From the NCBI GenBank assembly GCA_029948255.1, contig JALIZF010001512.1, positions 1 through 64,000 of the forward strand: 64,000 nucleotides of DNA. The letters run 5' to 3'. The translations under genes were made by a program, and so were the position numbers. This stretch comes from Telmatactis stephensoni. Taxonomy: Eukaryota > Cnidaria > Anthozoa > Actiniaria > Isophelliidae. This document shows positions 38,201 to 48,335 of the stretch, in pieces (within the stretch, counting starts at the first letter, position 1; each line of letters opens with the position of its first letter). Below the pieces are notes generated by a model, which saw only the letters and a program-made list of their open reading frames with translations, made no database searches and was not told where the DNA came from.

Positions 38201-41200
38201 CTTCAAACTATTCAAATTATCAACAATCATCTTGCTTAGCGACCTCATAAATAAATTACCACAGTTAACCCAAACTACCAAATCAAATATCCCGTTCATC
38301 TCCATTTTAAGCATTCATTGTTCAATTTTGACGAAGAAGGACGCTAGAGAACAAACAAATCTGAACTCACGTGAAGTGGATCAAGCGAGATCGGCATCAC
38401 AGCACCTGTGAGAAGGGAGCGATAAACCACCACACACACACCAATGATTATACTGTCAATAGTGATTTGATTGAATAGTAATCATTAACCTTTGATCTGT
38501 ATTTTTATTTTAAGGAATTTTTCTTGGTTGAGTCACCATGGAGATCGTATGAAATTCGACCTTGCTTGGGCCGCTTTTGAAGCGAGGTACGCTATAACGA
38601 ACTTGGTGTCCCTTTTTGATATGATACAAGTGACTTGCTGTGTGTGTTTGTATCTCATAGACATACAAGCGACTTGCTGAGTCAGGCTCAGTATCATGTA
38701 GCTAGAGCTCGCAAGCTGGACGAAGAGGAACGGGAACTGAGACGCAAACAAGAAGAAGAGAAAGAAGCCATTCGACGAAACAGAGAAGAAGCTTTGGTAG
38801 GCTGTTTGTATATATAGTAGTTATACAATGGTTTCGAGTGGAATATCTATCTATCATACCGTGGAATATCTCACAAGTCACTTGTATTTTCTAGTATACG
38901 CACGAGCCTTTAGACGAGTGTGTATACAAAGAAAATACAAGTGACGAGTGGGATATCCACATTATGCCACGAGAAACTATTGTAGAACTATTTTATCCCA
39001 CGCCAGAAAAAATATCAATATATCATGGGAGGATCAGTTGAATACCGCCGAATATACAACGGCTTTCCTGCTTTCTGATTGGCTGTATTTTTTTCTGGTG
39101 TGGGATAAAATGTAGCACGATGATTTGTTTTAAAACTTAAGCTTATAATAAGCCTGACGTCATATCCTGTCACATCGTACTCTTTACGTACTTCATTCAA
39201 TGATATCGATATATTTTCACGGCAACTCTTCCCTACATGCAGTTAAGAATCATTACAGCAACATAAATAAGCACTTGATCCTAACAATCGGACAGGAAAA
39301 GCTTTCGATTAGAGAAGAGAACGACTAGTACGGGTACAAGATCAACATAGTGTGCATTGTGAAACGCAGACCCAAAGAATTCAGGCTGAACATTTTTGCA
39401 AAAGACCGGTATAACAACATTTCTTGTAAGCGTCTCTTCATTTGAAATCGACGATGGCAGAATCTTTACAAGCAAACTAGTAAAGTAGCGAACTGGTTCA
39501 GCCTCGATGTTTTGGCTGGAATTGAGCTACAACAAAGCATTTTACAGTTATACCTTGGTCAACCACAGCCTCGATAGCACGTAATAATTTTTTTGGAGTT
39601 TGGTAACAGCTCGTTAAAAGGCAAGGGATGCACACAAATCAACCAGAGAGGTGTAAATAACAAAGCCACAATAGTTTCGATTCGACGGTTTGGCTAGTTT
39701 TCACTAGTGACATAAGCATAAGCAACATACGCAGACTCAGTAGCGTACTGCTCATTAGCGGTGCTTGTCTTTTCTCACACCTCGGTGATAAATGCAGTAC
39801 TGAGTCTGCGTATGTTGCTTATGCTTATGCTTATGTCGCTAGTGAGGAACCAGGCTTTTGTGCTTTGTTCATTTACACCTCCCGAGTTGATTTGTGTGCA
39901 TTTCTTGCCTTTTAACGAGCTTACCAAACTGAAAAGAAGATATTACATGCAGCCAAGGTTGTGGTTGACTAAGGTATAACTGTAAAATGCTTTGTTCAAT
40001 TCCAGCCAAAACATCGAGGCTGAACCAGTTTGCTACAGTGAAATATCTTATTCATTGAGCACCTTTTCCTTGTTTATTTATATATGTATCGTGGACAATT
40101 ATATAGATGATATACACCTATTTCAAAAATATTTTTGCAATTAGGTGTATACGTACTAGTTTTACAATATGTTTCATTTCCGCAATACAGTTCTTGTACT
40201 GCCATGGAATTCAACAAACATTATCATAATTATGTCTCAAAGTAAAAAAGATCTGATTGCACACAGTGCCGACTTGTGCTTGTAGTTCTTGTCGCACTTC
40301 AAGCTGAAGTTCTTTAATGGTTTCAGCGATCCAGACAGGAGCAAAAAGAGCAACAGGAAAGAGAGTTGCTGGAGAAGCGACAGCAATTTGTGGAAGCCAC
40401 TAAAAGCAAACTGGTGTTTACCAATGAACCTGAGCCACCACCGGAAAAGAAGCGAGGAGGAAAAAAGGTACAAAGCTATACATTGTGTTATTAAACTTGT
40501 TCCTTCAACCAGAAGTGTTTTTTCCATCGCGAGCTTAAAATCAGGCCCATGGCCCTTCATCAGGGTTAAATGAACCAATCAACAAAAACGTCACAAAGCT
40601 TAATGATTAAAAACCAATTATGACTGAAGAAAGAAGTTCAATAATATGTTAAAACCAACCATGAGGAAGTTTTAGGTTTATGTATGAAGGCACAATGCAT
40701 AACTTATGCAGACTAACGAAAAATGATAATGCAGCGTAAAATGTTTGATTGTTTTTCAATTCTTTACAGAAAGCCAGAGAAGATGATTTTGTCGATGATT
40801 CAAGTAGTGAAGAGAACGAAGTTGACGAAAATGGAGAAATAAGGCCAAAAGAGAAAAAGGAAAAGAAAAGGTGTGTTCATCAAGCAATCAACTTATGAAT
40901 ATCTTCAAGTACAATAGCAGACGACTACATGATGCTGATGGTGCATATGAAGCGAAATTCTTTTGCGTGTTCATAAATCATATTGTTTCAAATTCCAAAG
41001 TATGAAATGTCTTGGGTTAGAACTGACAATTTTACAAGCCCTCAACGTTGTGTCATTTGCTTTCAAAAGGTGTCCCCGGCAATTTCTCACATTTTATAGA
41101 AAATAGCGCGAAGAAAAGTCATCTTGCTACCAAAACGTTGTTTATCCGCATCTAACTATCGTCGGTGACGATTATTTTAGAAGAAAACATTTCATTTATT

Positions 41201-43852
41201 TCTTAACATAACTTTCTGGTTATCAACAATACTTTATCAATATATTGCAATCAAAATGACTGACGTCATTTTGGTTGCAGATGACGTAACTCCGAGGGCG
41301 TATAAAATCGTCATTTTTTATCCTATACATTTCAAACTTTGGAATCGTGATTTTCAGATAGAAAATATTATAAAAAGAGAATAGAAATCGCTTCACATGC
41401 ACTTAAAGGTCCTGTTACACAAAAACAATATTTCTTGCACCTTGCAATACATTGCTGACGAAAGCAGGCGTTGCAAGATGTCAGTCGCTCGCAACTCTCT
41501 TCGCTGTGCAACTTGGTCTTCGATAAAACCACGTATGTTAGCGGTCACTGCACTGTAATTGGCCATGTGCATGCAACGTTGCATTGCAGTTGCAGAGAGG
41601 GGTGATAACATGCGCAATCTGTTCTGCAACTTGCAACGCAACAGCGAGTTGCATTTGACCTATTTACGGTAATGATGATATCTGACGATGGTTTTGATAT
41701 TTTGGTAACCAAAGGAAGAAAAAGCGAGCAGCAGAAGGGGGCGAAGAAGGCGAAAGCAAGAAAAGACGAAGGTATGTTAACTCAGTTCATCCTCATAAAA
41801 ATATTTTACATTCAATAAAAAGCATGGGCAATGGGAGAGTGCATTGTCTATTAAAACACGGGCAATGGGAGAGTGCATTGTCTATTAAAACACGGGCAAT
41901 GGGAGAGTGCATTGTCTATTAAAACACTTTAGTTAAAACACGGGCAATGGGAGAGTGCATTGTCTATTAAAACACGGGCAATGGGAAAGTGCATTGTCTA
42001 TTAAAACACGGGCAATGGGAAAGCGCATTGTCTATTAAAACACTTTAGTTAAAACACGGGCAATGGGAGAGTGCATTGTCTATTAAAACACTTTTTTACG
42101 GTAGCCTAGGGGTATTTATTATGGCGCGACAGTGGCTCAATATTTTTCCTCGGAAATTATTGCATGTTTTTAATGTTTGTACTCCACTGCAAGTTCTAAG
42201 CATAAAGATAGTTAACGTCGTCAACAGCATTGTAAAGTAATTTAACTTGTTTTCCAGGCAAGCGAAACCGAGAAAGCCACGAAACAAGAAAGAAAAACCC
42301 AAGAAAACAGAGGAAAGACTATCTGCCAAACAAAGAATGAAAATCAAATCAAAAGCTTATATTTCATCTTCTGAGGACTCGTCAGACTCAGAAGAAGAAA
42401 AACTAAAGATAACTGACATGTGAGTATGCTATCGTCTTTGATTGTTCATAACAAGCTGTTCAAAATTTAGTCACATTACGGTGCTAGAAAATTCGGAATG
42501 AACTCCTCGACATATGTTGTTCAGTTCTTGGGCCACCATAAATGCGGGCTACATAAAGCATATGGATGGTAGTAAAGTAGCTACAACACCAGAATTCTTT
42601 TATCTTTTCTTGGGCGCAGAACAAAGCATTGCGCACGTGAATGATTGTAGGACTCGTTACTGCGTAGTTACCGTATTTTAACATAATTTCAGTTAGAATG
42701 TTTTTTCGTTTTTCGCGAAGCATCGATCATTCGGGGTACCCTGGGTGCCAGAGGTTTGAGGAGTTTCACGATTTAAAATAATTTCGTGGGACATTCTGTG
42801 TGTATGTTAGTTTGTTTGGTAGAATTAACTCCACAAACCTCTGGCCACTCGAAACATCTCCCACGGAAACATCGCTTTGGTAATCACTTCCTTTGAAAAT
42901 TCCTGTCATAATCTGTATACGTAAATATTTGTCATAATCTGTACGTGACAGCCAATCAAAATCGACCACTGGTATTCCTTTGGTAGTTTCTATGGCGATA
43001 AAATGAATAGCCAATCAGCGAGCGGATTAATTTTTTTTCGATAAAGACGGACAAAATTGACTTGAGGGACTAGAGGGGCTCGTCGCATCCTCGCTTCGCA
43101 CGTCAATTTCTCGTCGCTTCGCGACTCGCTTGACTCCCACAAAAGACGACAAGCCCCTCTGGTATCCATGGTACATCCGGGGCGGACCTTATTCAAATCA
43201 ACTGATTGGCAGGACGTGTACAACCGGGCTCCTGATATAACTTATGCAATACTTATACAGTTATACAATTTATGCGACTAGTGGATTTTCAGAGAATCGT
43301 TTCACCGACGACCTCTTAAAATATTTTAACAGTTTCGAAAATCATATGTTGTTATATTCCACTCTTGTGTAAACGAATGCCGTATCTCGGCACTGTACAT
43401 AGCAGGGAATGCTCGAACTAGCTTATACACAGTATTCATCAGGGTTCATAAAGATTTTCTTTTTACCCAGAGATGACGAAGAAATACAGAAATCAGATGG
43501 TAGTGTTGATTCAGATAAAAGCCCTGCCATGAAAAACCTTAGTAGTGACGAAGAAAAGCCGGTTTCAGATGACGAATCTCTCAGTGATGAAAACTCTGAC
43601 AGCGAGAAGACGCCACGAGGAAAAAAACGTGTGATATCAAGCGATGATGATGATGATGATGATATCAGCAAAAAGAGCGACAACGAAGTTGCAGGGTCAA
43701 GTGAACCATCACCAAAGAAAAGAACGATAAAACAACTTGCTAGTTCGTAAGTAACCATCTTCCTTCCTTCCAAACGCCATTGATAGCCTGTACTCTTGTT
43801 GAAATACGCTGTACTTTTTTGTTTTTGAAGGTCCGAATCAGATGACGAGTAA
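20225..43852 (+). CDS. CTR9: RNA polymerase-associated protein CTR9 (Paf1 complex TPR scaffold)
   Basis: CTR9 scaffolds the Paf1 complex, which travels with RNA polymerase II and promotes elongation and histone H2B ubiquitination and H3K4 methylation. Coding exons: 20225-20266, 20358-20456, 20532-20595, 22768-22895, 23314-23361, 23571-23660, 24286-24313, 25228-25317, 26572-26632, 27125-27212, 29412-29519, 29602-29709, 30106-30225, 30467-30583, 31962-32180, 32795-32978, 34221-34309, 35261-35534, 36322-36377, 36828-37037, 37718-37863, 38515-38586, 38661-38796, 40327-40467, 40770-40870, 41715-41771, 42258-42419, 43471-43746, 43831-43852. All introns are GT-AG and all phases join, giving about 1111 residues (animal orthologues about 1150-1175). 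The N-terminus [16 protein letters not shown] is family-typical. TPR repeats run from about residue 40 to 770 (for example [37 protein letters not shown]). A charged coiled-coil segment (about 795-885) and an acidic/lysine-rich tail ending SSESDDE follow. The exon 24 acceptor could also be 40339. Start chosen because it precedes the conserved N-terminus in exon 1. Confidence 0.97.
21776..21960. repeat. Fragment of the 61.5-62.9 kb inverted-repeat element (CTR9 intron 3)
   Basis: Contains GCTGCGAGCAGAAAACAGCTG, then a tract ending in CATAATTCTCC, which is the reverse complement of parts of 62497-62690. This links intron 3 to the larger element near the right end of the window. Confidence 0.7.
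22066..22225. repeat. Two-copy tandem duplication, unit about 81 bp (CTR9 intron 3)
   Basis: Both copies start TATTTCTAA, contain AGATGTCT, TTTTAGAC or TTTAGACTTC and CTATGGGATAAT, and differ at scattered positions. Followed by AT-rich sequence with several ATATC-type motifs. Confidence 0.7.
25719..26122. repeat. Four dispersed copies of a 15-mer in CTR9 intron 8
   Basis: GGTAATGTCCGCAAC occurs exactly at 25719-25733, 25741-25755, 25928-25942 and 26108-26122, all on the plus strand with irregular spacing and unrelated flanks. Too exact and too many for chance in an AT-rich intron. Function unknown. Confidence 0.9.
26167..26518. mobile_element. MITE with 15-bp TIR and 6-bp target duplication
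   Basis: The ends CATAGCTGCCAACCC (26167-26181) and GGGTTGGCAGCTATG (26504-26518) are perfect inverted repeats. ATATTG flanks both sides (26161-26166 and 26519-26524). Inside are two copies of GTCGATTTTC...CTCAGTGG, each followed by a long G run. Non-coding, in CTR9 intron 8. Confidence 0.85.
26858..27011. mobile_element. Small inverted-repeat element (CTR9 intron 9)
   Basis: AAGGGTACCCATGG...TAAGTGACT at the left pairs imperfectly with AGTCACTTAG...CATGGGTGTCCCTT at the right. A diverged relative lies at about 30690-30832 in intron 14. Confidence 0.6.
28015..29310. mobile_element. About 1.3-kb inverted-repeat element in CTR9 intron 10
   Basis: The left end ATTACTCGTGCCCAGG, then CTGGCATGAG, is mirrored at the right end as CTCATGCCAG and CTTGGGCACGAGTAA. 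The interior holds no transposase-like frame. A B-box-like GGGTTCGAATCC lies at about 28185-28196, followed by AATAAAAAGA and a T run, so part of the interior may be SINE-derived. A second element is nested at 28652-29018. Confidence 0.65.
28652..29018. mobile_element. Nested MITE with about 20-bp inverted ends
   Basis: The left end AGGAACCTTAAGCAACCAC pairs with the right end GTGGTTGCTTAAGGTCCCT with one mismatch. About 367 bp, AT-rich interior, non-coding, nested in the larger intron 10 element. Confidence 0.75.
30690..30832. repeat. Relative of the 26.9-kb element (CTR9 intron 14)
   Basis: Shares CTCAAGTGACTTTTC, CCTCACATCA and CATGGGTGTCCC in the same order with 26858-27011. More diverged, ends unclear. 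Confidence 0.5.
31021..31204. mobile_element. Long hairpin (foldback) in CTR9 intron 14
   Basis: The arms are about 45 bp and differ by one small indel; they begin GAAATGGTCAACACTCAGC and end with its complement. A second inner arm pair (GGCTGCTAAGCACGAG with CTCGAGTGCTTAGCAGCC) makes almost the whole 184 bp self-complementary. The loop has the GCACGAGGCGTAGCCGAG motif seen in other repeats here. A diverged third copy of the arm motif lies at about 31320-31350. Confidence 0.85.
32215..32370. mobile_element. CATAAGC-type hairpin, CTR9 intron 15
   Basis: GTTCACAC...GACATAAGC at the left and GCTTATGCTTATGCTAATGAC...GTGTGAACC at the right are inverted. Same family as 35108-35232 and 39695-39855. 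Confidence 0.65.
33292..33822. mobile_element. TTAA-flanked inverted-repeat element, CTR9 intron 16
   Basis: The arms start AAGTCCTTGTAACACGTAA and continue for about 55 bp to TAAAAGTTTAAGA, with the complement at the right end (to 33822). TTAA lies on each side (33288-33291, 33823-33826), as left by piggyBac-type transposases. The interior has no transposase. Confidence 0.75.
35108..35232. mobile_element. Hairpin element, CTR9 intron 17
   Basis: GCCTGGTTTT...GACTCAGTG at the left, CACTGAGTC...AAAACCAGGC at the right. Shares the GACTCAGT and GCAACAT words with the 39.7-kb hairpin. It ends only about 28 bp before exon 18. Confidence 0.7.
37117..37574. mobile_element. TTAA-flanked foldback element with arms of about 160 bp, CTR9 intron 20
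   Basis: It begins AGTCCCTATGACGCATA and ends with the exact complement. The arms continue through CTTTTCTGGGAATATAG and GACGTCAGGGGAGTCAT, with mismatches. TTAA flanks it at 37113-37116 and 37575-37578. Non-coding. This fits a piggyBac-type MITE. Confidence 0.85.
38825..39110. mobile_element. Two adjoining hairpins, CTR9 intron 23
   Basis: Hairpin one (38861-38960) has arms GTGGAATATCTCAC...CACTTGTATTTTCT, with outer arms GGTTTCGAGTGG / CCACGAGAAACTA. Hairpin two (38991-39110) has arms TTTTATCCCACGCCAGAAAA / TTTTCTGGTGTGGGATAAAA. Both are non-coding. Confidence 0.7.
39485..40036. mobile_element. Foldback element with arms of about 190 bp, CTR9 intron 23
   Basis: The left arm starts GTAGCGAACTGGTTCAGCCT and includes CCTTGGTCAACCACAGCC and GGAGTTTGGTAAC. 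The right arm repeats these as complements down to CCAGTTTGCTAC. A separate hairpin (39695-39855) sits in the loop. A shorter relative is at 58993-59212. Confidence 0.8.
39695..39855. mobile_element. CATAAGC-type hairpin nested in the foldback
   Basis: The arm GACATAAGCATAAGCAACAT followed by ACGCAGACTCAGTA is mirrored at the right, with the outer ends TTCACTAGTGAC / GTCGCTAGTGAGGAACC. Very high self-complementarity. Confidence 0.8.
41824..42095. repeat. 34-bp tandem repeat, about 7 copies (CTR9 intron 26)
   Basis: The unit carries GGGCAATGGGAGAGTGCATT then GTCTATTAAAACAC. Copies are nearly identical, with G/A changes in some. Twice a 14-bp spacer (CTTTAGTTAAAACA) intervenes in the same phase. 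Confidence 0.95.
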
Positions 43853-43929
43853 GAAGCCAACCAGCTGAGATACTGACGCTTGTGTAAAAACAGCAGTACA
43901 GGAAACTTTTATTAAAAATATCCTGGCAT

Positions 43930-43935
43930 AATAAA
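43930..43935 (+). terminator. CTR9 polyadenylation signal candidate
   Basis: AATAAA 78 bp after the CTR9 stop codon. A second AATAAA lies at 43965-43970. Either would give a very short 3'UTR. Confidence 0.6.
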
Positions 43936-44126
43936 AATTTCCTGGCCTCGATCATTTTTATTCAAATAAAAGGACCACACTCACAACTCTTCAGTTCTTT
44001 AGTCCTGGAGTTTCTTTTGAGAGGAACCAAGGGGAGTGAGCAAAAGAATGGTTATTTAGTATAGTTATTTAGTTTACGTTTTTAAGTTGTACGTGATTAC
44101 CGAAAGAAAACGGCATTAGGGAGCTT

Positions 44127-44340
44127 AAGTAGGAGACGTTTTTGTCAACACGGACGTCACCGCAATGTACGTTCTTCTTCATCCGTTCGCCATCGTAGAT
44201 GTTGTGCCCGTTTTCGTTAAGCAGAAGGTCAGTTAAGGCTTTTTCATCTTCTACCAAGAACAGCAAACTCATCTATGACGGCGAACGGATGAACGAAAAC
44301 GAACGTGTGACGTCCGTGTTGACAGAAACGTCTCCTGCTT
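44127..44340. mobile_element. Inverted-repeat element downstream of CTR9
   Basis: The left arm AAGTAGGAGACGTTTTTGTC, continuing through AACACGGACGTCAC, pairs with the right arm with few mismatches. Inner arms around CATCCGTTCGCC also pair. About 214 bp, non-coding. Confidence 0.7.
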
Positions 44341-44512
44341 CATATTAGACGTACTTTCTTTGAAATACCAGCTAACAGAAAATTAGAAGTGTAGAAATTG
44401 CTGAAAGAGGATAGGAGGCTGAGACGAGCACGTCACGTGATACGATGGGTTGCCCCACATAGACCATCAGCCACTTGCGAGCGATGATATATATTTTTTA
44501 ATATGTTTATAG

Positions 44513-44753
44513 ACGACTTTCAAAAATGGCGGGCTCATTGTTCACGATAACGAGGCCAGAAAGGCCTCCAAAATCAACATCGCATCAAATGATTCTAAAT
44601 ATATAAAAATTATCCAGTAAAATGCACATAAAATAGGTATTTCAAAAGGAAAAGGAACACATCGTCTTTGATAGCAATAGAAGTGTCGCCACGCTTATTT
44701 TCTGGTAACAAGGCCTTTGTGGCCTCGTTCTCATGTACTAGGCCGCCATTTTT
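44513..44753. mobile_element. MITE copy 1, near-identical to 51060-51309
   Basis: Starts ACGACTTTCAAAAATGGCGG and ends at CCGCCATTT. The outer part of the right terminal repeat is missing here. Differs from the copy 6.5 kb away by only a few bases. Confidence 0.85.
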
Positions 44754-45292
44754 TCTATATTCCCTTGAGGACCCTTATGCTGTGAAATGATGAGCGATGC
44801 ATAACTGCTGTGCAGTTTCTAATACCCCAATAGACAAATTAAAAACAATTGAATGACTTAATTAGCATGATCTATTTTACAAGTTAAAACACTAGAAATG
44901 AGCATTTGTAGAAACCTATTTAAGAAGACCAAAAGTTAAGGTGATTCCTCTATAATTGATCCTTCTAATAAAAATCGCTGCAAATTGGATATTTTGTAGA
45001 TTTTGAGTTATTTGTCTCGTAGCTAAGAAAAAACGAGTGGGTCACCGTGCTTGTTTTGGAAATATTGTACATCATAGACAAGGGTATTAATTAGCGATTT
45101 CGCACGAACATTCGATATGCATTCCAGCTAATTCGATGGTAAATCTATCGGGTTTCGCAAATAAATCCACAGACTCAAAGTTAGCAGCAATTTAATAGAA
45201 GAAGATAAAATTGTGAATTTTCTTTAATAACTTTAATAATAATAACTTTAATAATAACTTTATTAAATCCCATGGCAGAATTGAGTAACTGA

Positions 45293-45439
45293 ATTGCTGG
45301 GGTGCATGTGACGTCACGGCAGCCGTCTTGGTTGACCTTCAACAAAAGATTTCTCATTAGCGTCTATTGTTTGGTCATCCAACATGGCTACCGCTTCATT
45401 GTCTTTGGATTCCCAAAGGTATGGATGCACCCCAGCAAT
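45293..45439. mobile_element. MITE with perfect 15-bp inverted ends
   Basis: ATTGCTGGGGTGCAT (45293-45307) and ATGCACCCCAGCAAT (45425-45439). About 147 bp, non-coding. Confidence 0.8.
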
Positions 45440-47121
45440 TGCGGGGAAACACGAGATAAAATACAATATTAAAATATATGTACAACGGTAAGATAGTATT
45501 AATGGATGTGCTTAGAGAACATCATCTAGGTACTTCAAAGTCACAAACTGGCTCAGTCTCTGTCTTAGTAGTGTAAGAAATCCCATTTCAACCTCGATAA
45601 AGGGCATTTTAAAAAATTTAAAAAAAAAATTAAAAAGCCACTCGCGCGGAAACGTTCGATTTTGGACATTTAAGTGTCAAATACGCAGGAAAACCTCATC
45701 TTTTCAATGCTCCTACAAATAACTTTTTTTAATTTTCAAATATATTTTGTGAATCATTACAAGAAGCAAGTTTTGAAATAGAATAGTGTTTACATTTTAG
45801 AGTTGAATTCTTTGTTGTATAAGCTTTAAACTTATATATAGGTTTACATGTACTTTTCTAAAACAATGCGCAACCAAGGGAAAATTCTAAGCTAGATTTT
45901 TGAAATTCACTCACGAAACTGTCCATTTGCCTGGAAGTTTTAATATAAAATATGTATAGTCAAAAATATAGGTTGAGCTCCTTGCAGGCCAACGGCCCAC
46001 GAAAGTGGAGTTCCATACACAGAGAAAATTAACAACGGGCAACTGAAAACAAGGGAGAAAACCATGCACACCAACATTTTTCACACTGCCAGCTAGCTGC
46101 TCGTCCACTTGTCATGTACGCACTTAAATGTTAAAAAATGCAAGTGCTTTGATAGCGTGCTCACTTATTTCAAGCACAAGCTGAAAACGGTATGTGTGCC
46201 GCTTTCTTCTTTTCAGTTCTTGCCTTTAATTTTCTATGTTTATGGAGCTCCCTTAAAATCACTCCAATCTAGCAAATCTTTACTGCCTCTGGCCCAGTAC
46301 AAGATTTTCTTACTATACCACAGGTCGTTCTTTAAGGGAAATCAGGTTTAAGACTAAGCTACTATCTTAGACAAAACTCAAGTTGAGACATTTTATAACA
46401 TCTTCCTGGCAAATTTGACGTTCAAACGGCAAGAATACCTTTTCACTTCCATGAGTTTCACCCCTCCCCTCTCCTGTACATTGATTCTGTGGAAGAAGTA
46501 TGAAGGTAAATACAATTCTCCATATTAAAAATTATGAAGGGTTGGCACTGTGGTATTCTGTCTCAAGGAGTTTTGTCCAAGATTGCAGATTGCAGCCGAC
46601 TTATAATTTTATGCAACATATTCACATACATGCATATATTATACAATTCTCAAAAGAACGCACGTAATATGCACAAGAAGGCGAAAAATATGGTACCGCA
46701 TTAGGTTAGTAACATTTGAATGGCTTCCCGGTGCAAAGCCGCGCGCTAGTCAAAGTCAAAAGTGGCTATAGAAACGACATCGTCTGTATTGATTTTTGCA
46801 GAATTGTATATTAAATATGTTATTGGTCGATTAACCAGGGAATACATACCACTTATCAGATATATTCATGTCGAGTCGAAATGTCAGCCCGTAATACACA
46901 AGAAAATATCTAACAAATGATTTGTTATATAACTGCTTCTAAGTTTCTATTTTCCAATTGTTTTATATAAAAATTTTGCTTAGTTCTGTCATCCTTATTT
47001 GGTCGAATTACGTCATAGCTATATAACAAAGCTGTGAATTTGCATTTTGGCTCGCCTAATATAAAGGTTCGCCAAAATACAGCGTGACTCGCAAAAGTAC
47101 ACAGCTGTATTAGCTGGTTAG

Positions 47122-47209
47122 GAGCTGTTTAAATGGAGGCGGGCCAGCCCGGTAAGCGGGCTGAATTCTTTTGTTTTCTTTTCCCTGGGGGCCACAGAAC
47201 AAAAGAAGT

Positions 47210-47248
<39 letters not shown>

Positions 47249-47252
47249 CCCC
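47122..47252. mobile_element. GC-rich hairpin MITE flanked by TTAG
   Basis: The arms of about 50 bp include GGAGGCGGGCCAGCCCGGTA and its near-complement. TTAG lies on both sides (47118-47121, 47253-47256). Stands out from the AT-rich surroundings. Confidence 0.8.
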
Positions 47253-47481
47253 TTAGTCGACCTATATGTACATACACAAGCCCGGTCATCAGTTTTATGA
47301 GTTGAAAGGAGGGAGCTGCATAGAAAACTCCCTACTCCCTAAAAGGTTGCAATTACTATTATTAACAGTAAGCCACCAATCTAATCACTCAATCCTCAGG
47401 TAGCTGTACTCTCTGTCACTGATATGCACACGTATAAATTTAAAACCTTTAAACCACAGCATTAAATATACAGATAAATTA

Positions 47482-47607
47482 CGTCCCTTACTGGAATTAA
47501 TGAAACTGTGGAACGACGTTTCGACAACACTAGACCTGATGACGACCGATAGTTTCGGTCGAAACGTCGTTCCAAAGTTTCATTAATTCCAGTAAGTGAC
47601 TTAATTT
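47482..47607. mobile_element. Hairpin element with a hammerhead-like word order
   Basis: The outer arms TTACTGGAATTAATGAAACT (47488-47507) and their complement (47576-47595) are perfect, as are the inner arms GGAACGACGTTTCGAC (47510-47525) and complement (47558-47573). The loop holds CTGATGA (47536-47542), a 6-bp stem and then GAAAC, the order of a hammerhead ribozyme core, but one extra C breaks the canonical junction. Confidence 0.7.
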
Positions 47608-48335
47608 ATCTGAATACTTCTCGGCTAGATGACTAATTTACATCAAGATAGCATTAAATATTAATTAAAATGTTTTCATTAATAGCTAAATACTAAATAT
47701 TTAACACCTTTATAAAAATATCAGGTGATCAGTTAAACCTATACAGTATCTTTTTACACTGTATCCACTGATATAATACCACTAGAGTGCAATCCCTATA
47801 AGCAGCCACCCCCTATTTAGTGGTCAGTTATCATAGTCTTGAATCAGAGTTATACTGCAAATATCATTTAGCCGGCAATCCCTTTAGCGGCCACTTGCCC
47901 TTTCCATGAGGGTGGCAACTTACTGGATTACCAGACCTTAACAGTTTGGGCGCGATTTTCAAGTAAGAAATCGCACGAAAAAAGCATCAATTTCACTTGG
48001 AGTTGAGTCCTAATAGGAGAAAAGCCTTTCTATTTCTCCAAAATAGATACATTTGTATGAGAGATCTACTACAACCTTTTAAAATCGATAACACTGTGAG
48101 CGGCTTGGCACAGTTCACCTTGTGTGTATAGTTACACAAGGGATCTGGAAGACAGCTTTTTTTTGGTGATCACTCAAAATGCCACTTAATGTGTAAAAAT
48201 TTTCTATTTTAGAAGGGGTCATACCGAAGAGTACCACAGGAAACCCAAACTGTTAAGGTCTGGGGACCCCTGTTGTATTATCAAGGCAAATGCCACAGTG
48301 AGACACTGGCACAACAGGTTCAATGCTCCTTTTAA

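Larger units (their letters stand above)
44760..48335. other. Intergenic between the convergent genes, small elements only
   Basis: Apart from the elements listed separately, AT-rich sequence with no supported gene. The stretch TTTTGTCCAAGATTGCAGATTG near 46.57 kb repeats one near 11.47 kb. Short open frames near 45.9-46.35 kb are on both strands and match nothing I know. Confidence 0.45.

Noticed and set aside
43423..43860. 145-codon minus-strand frame rich in Ser
   Set aside because: It is the antisense of the acidic CTR9 tail exon.
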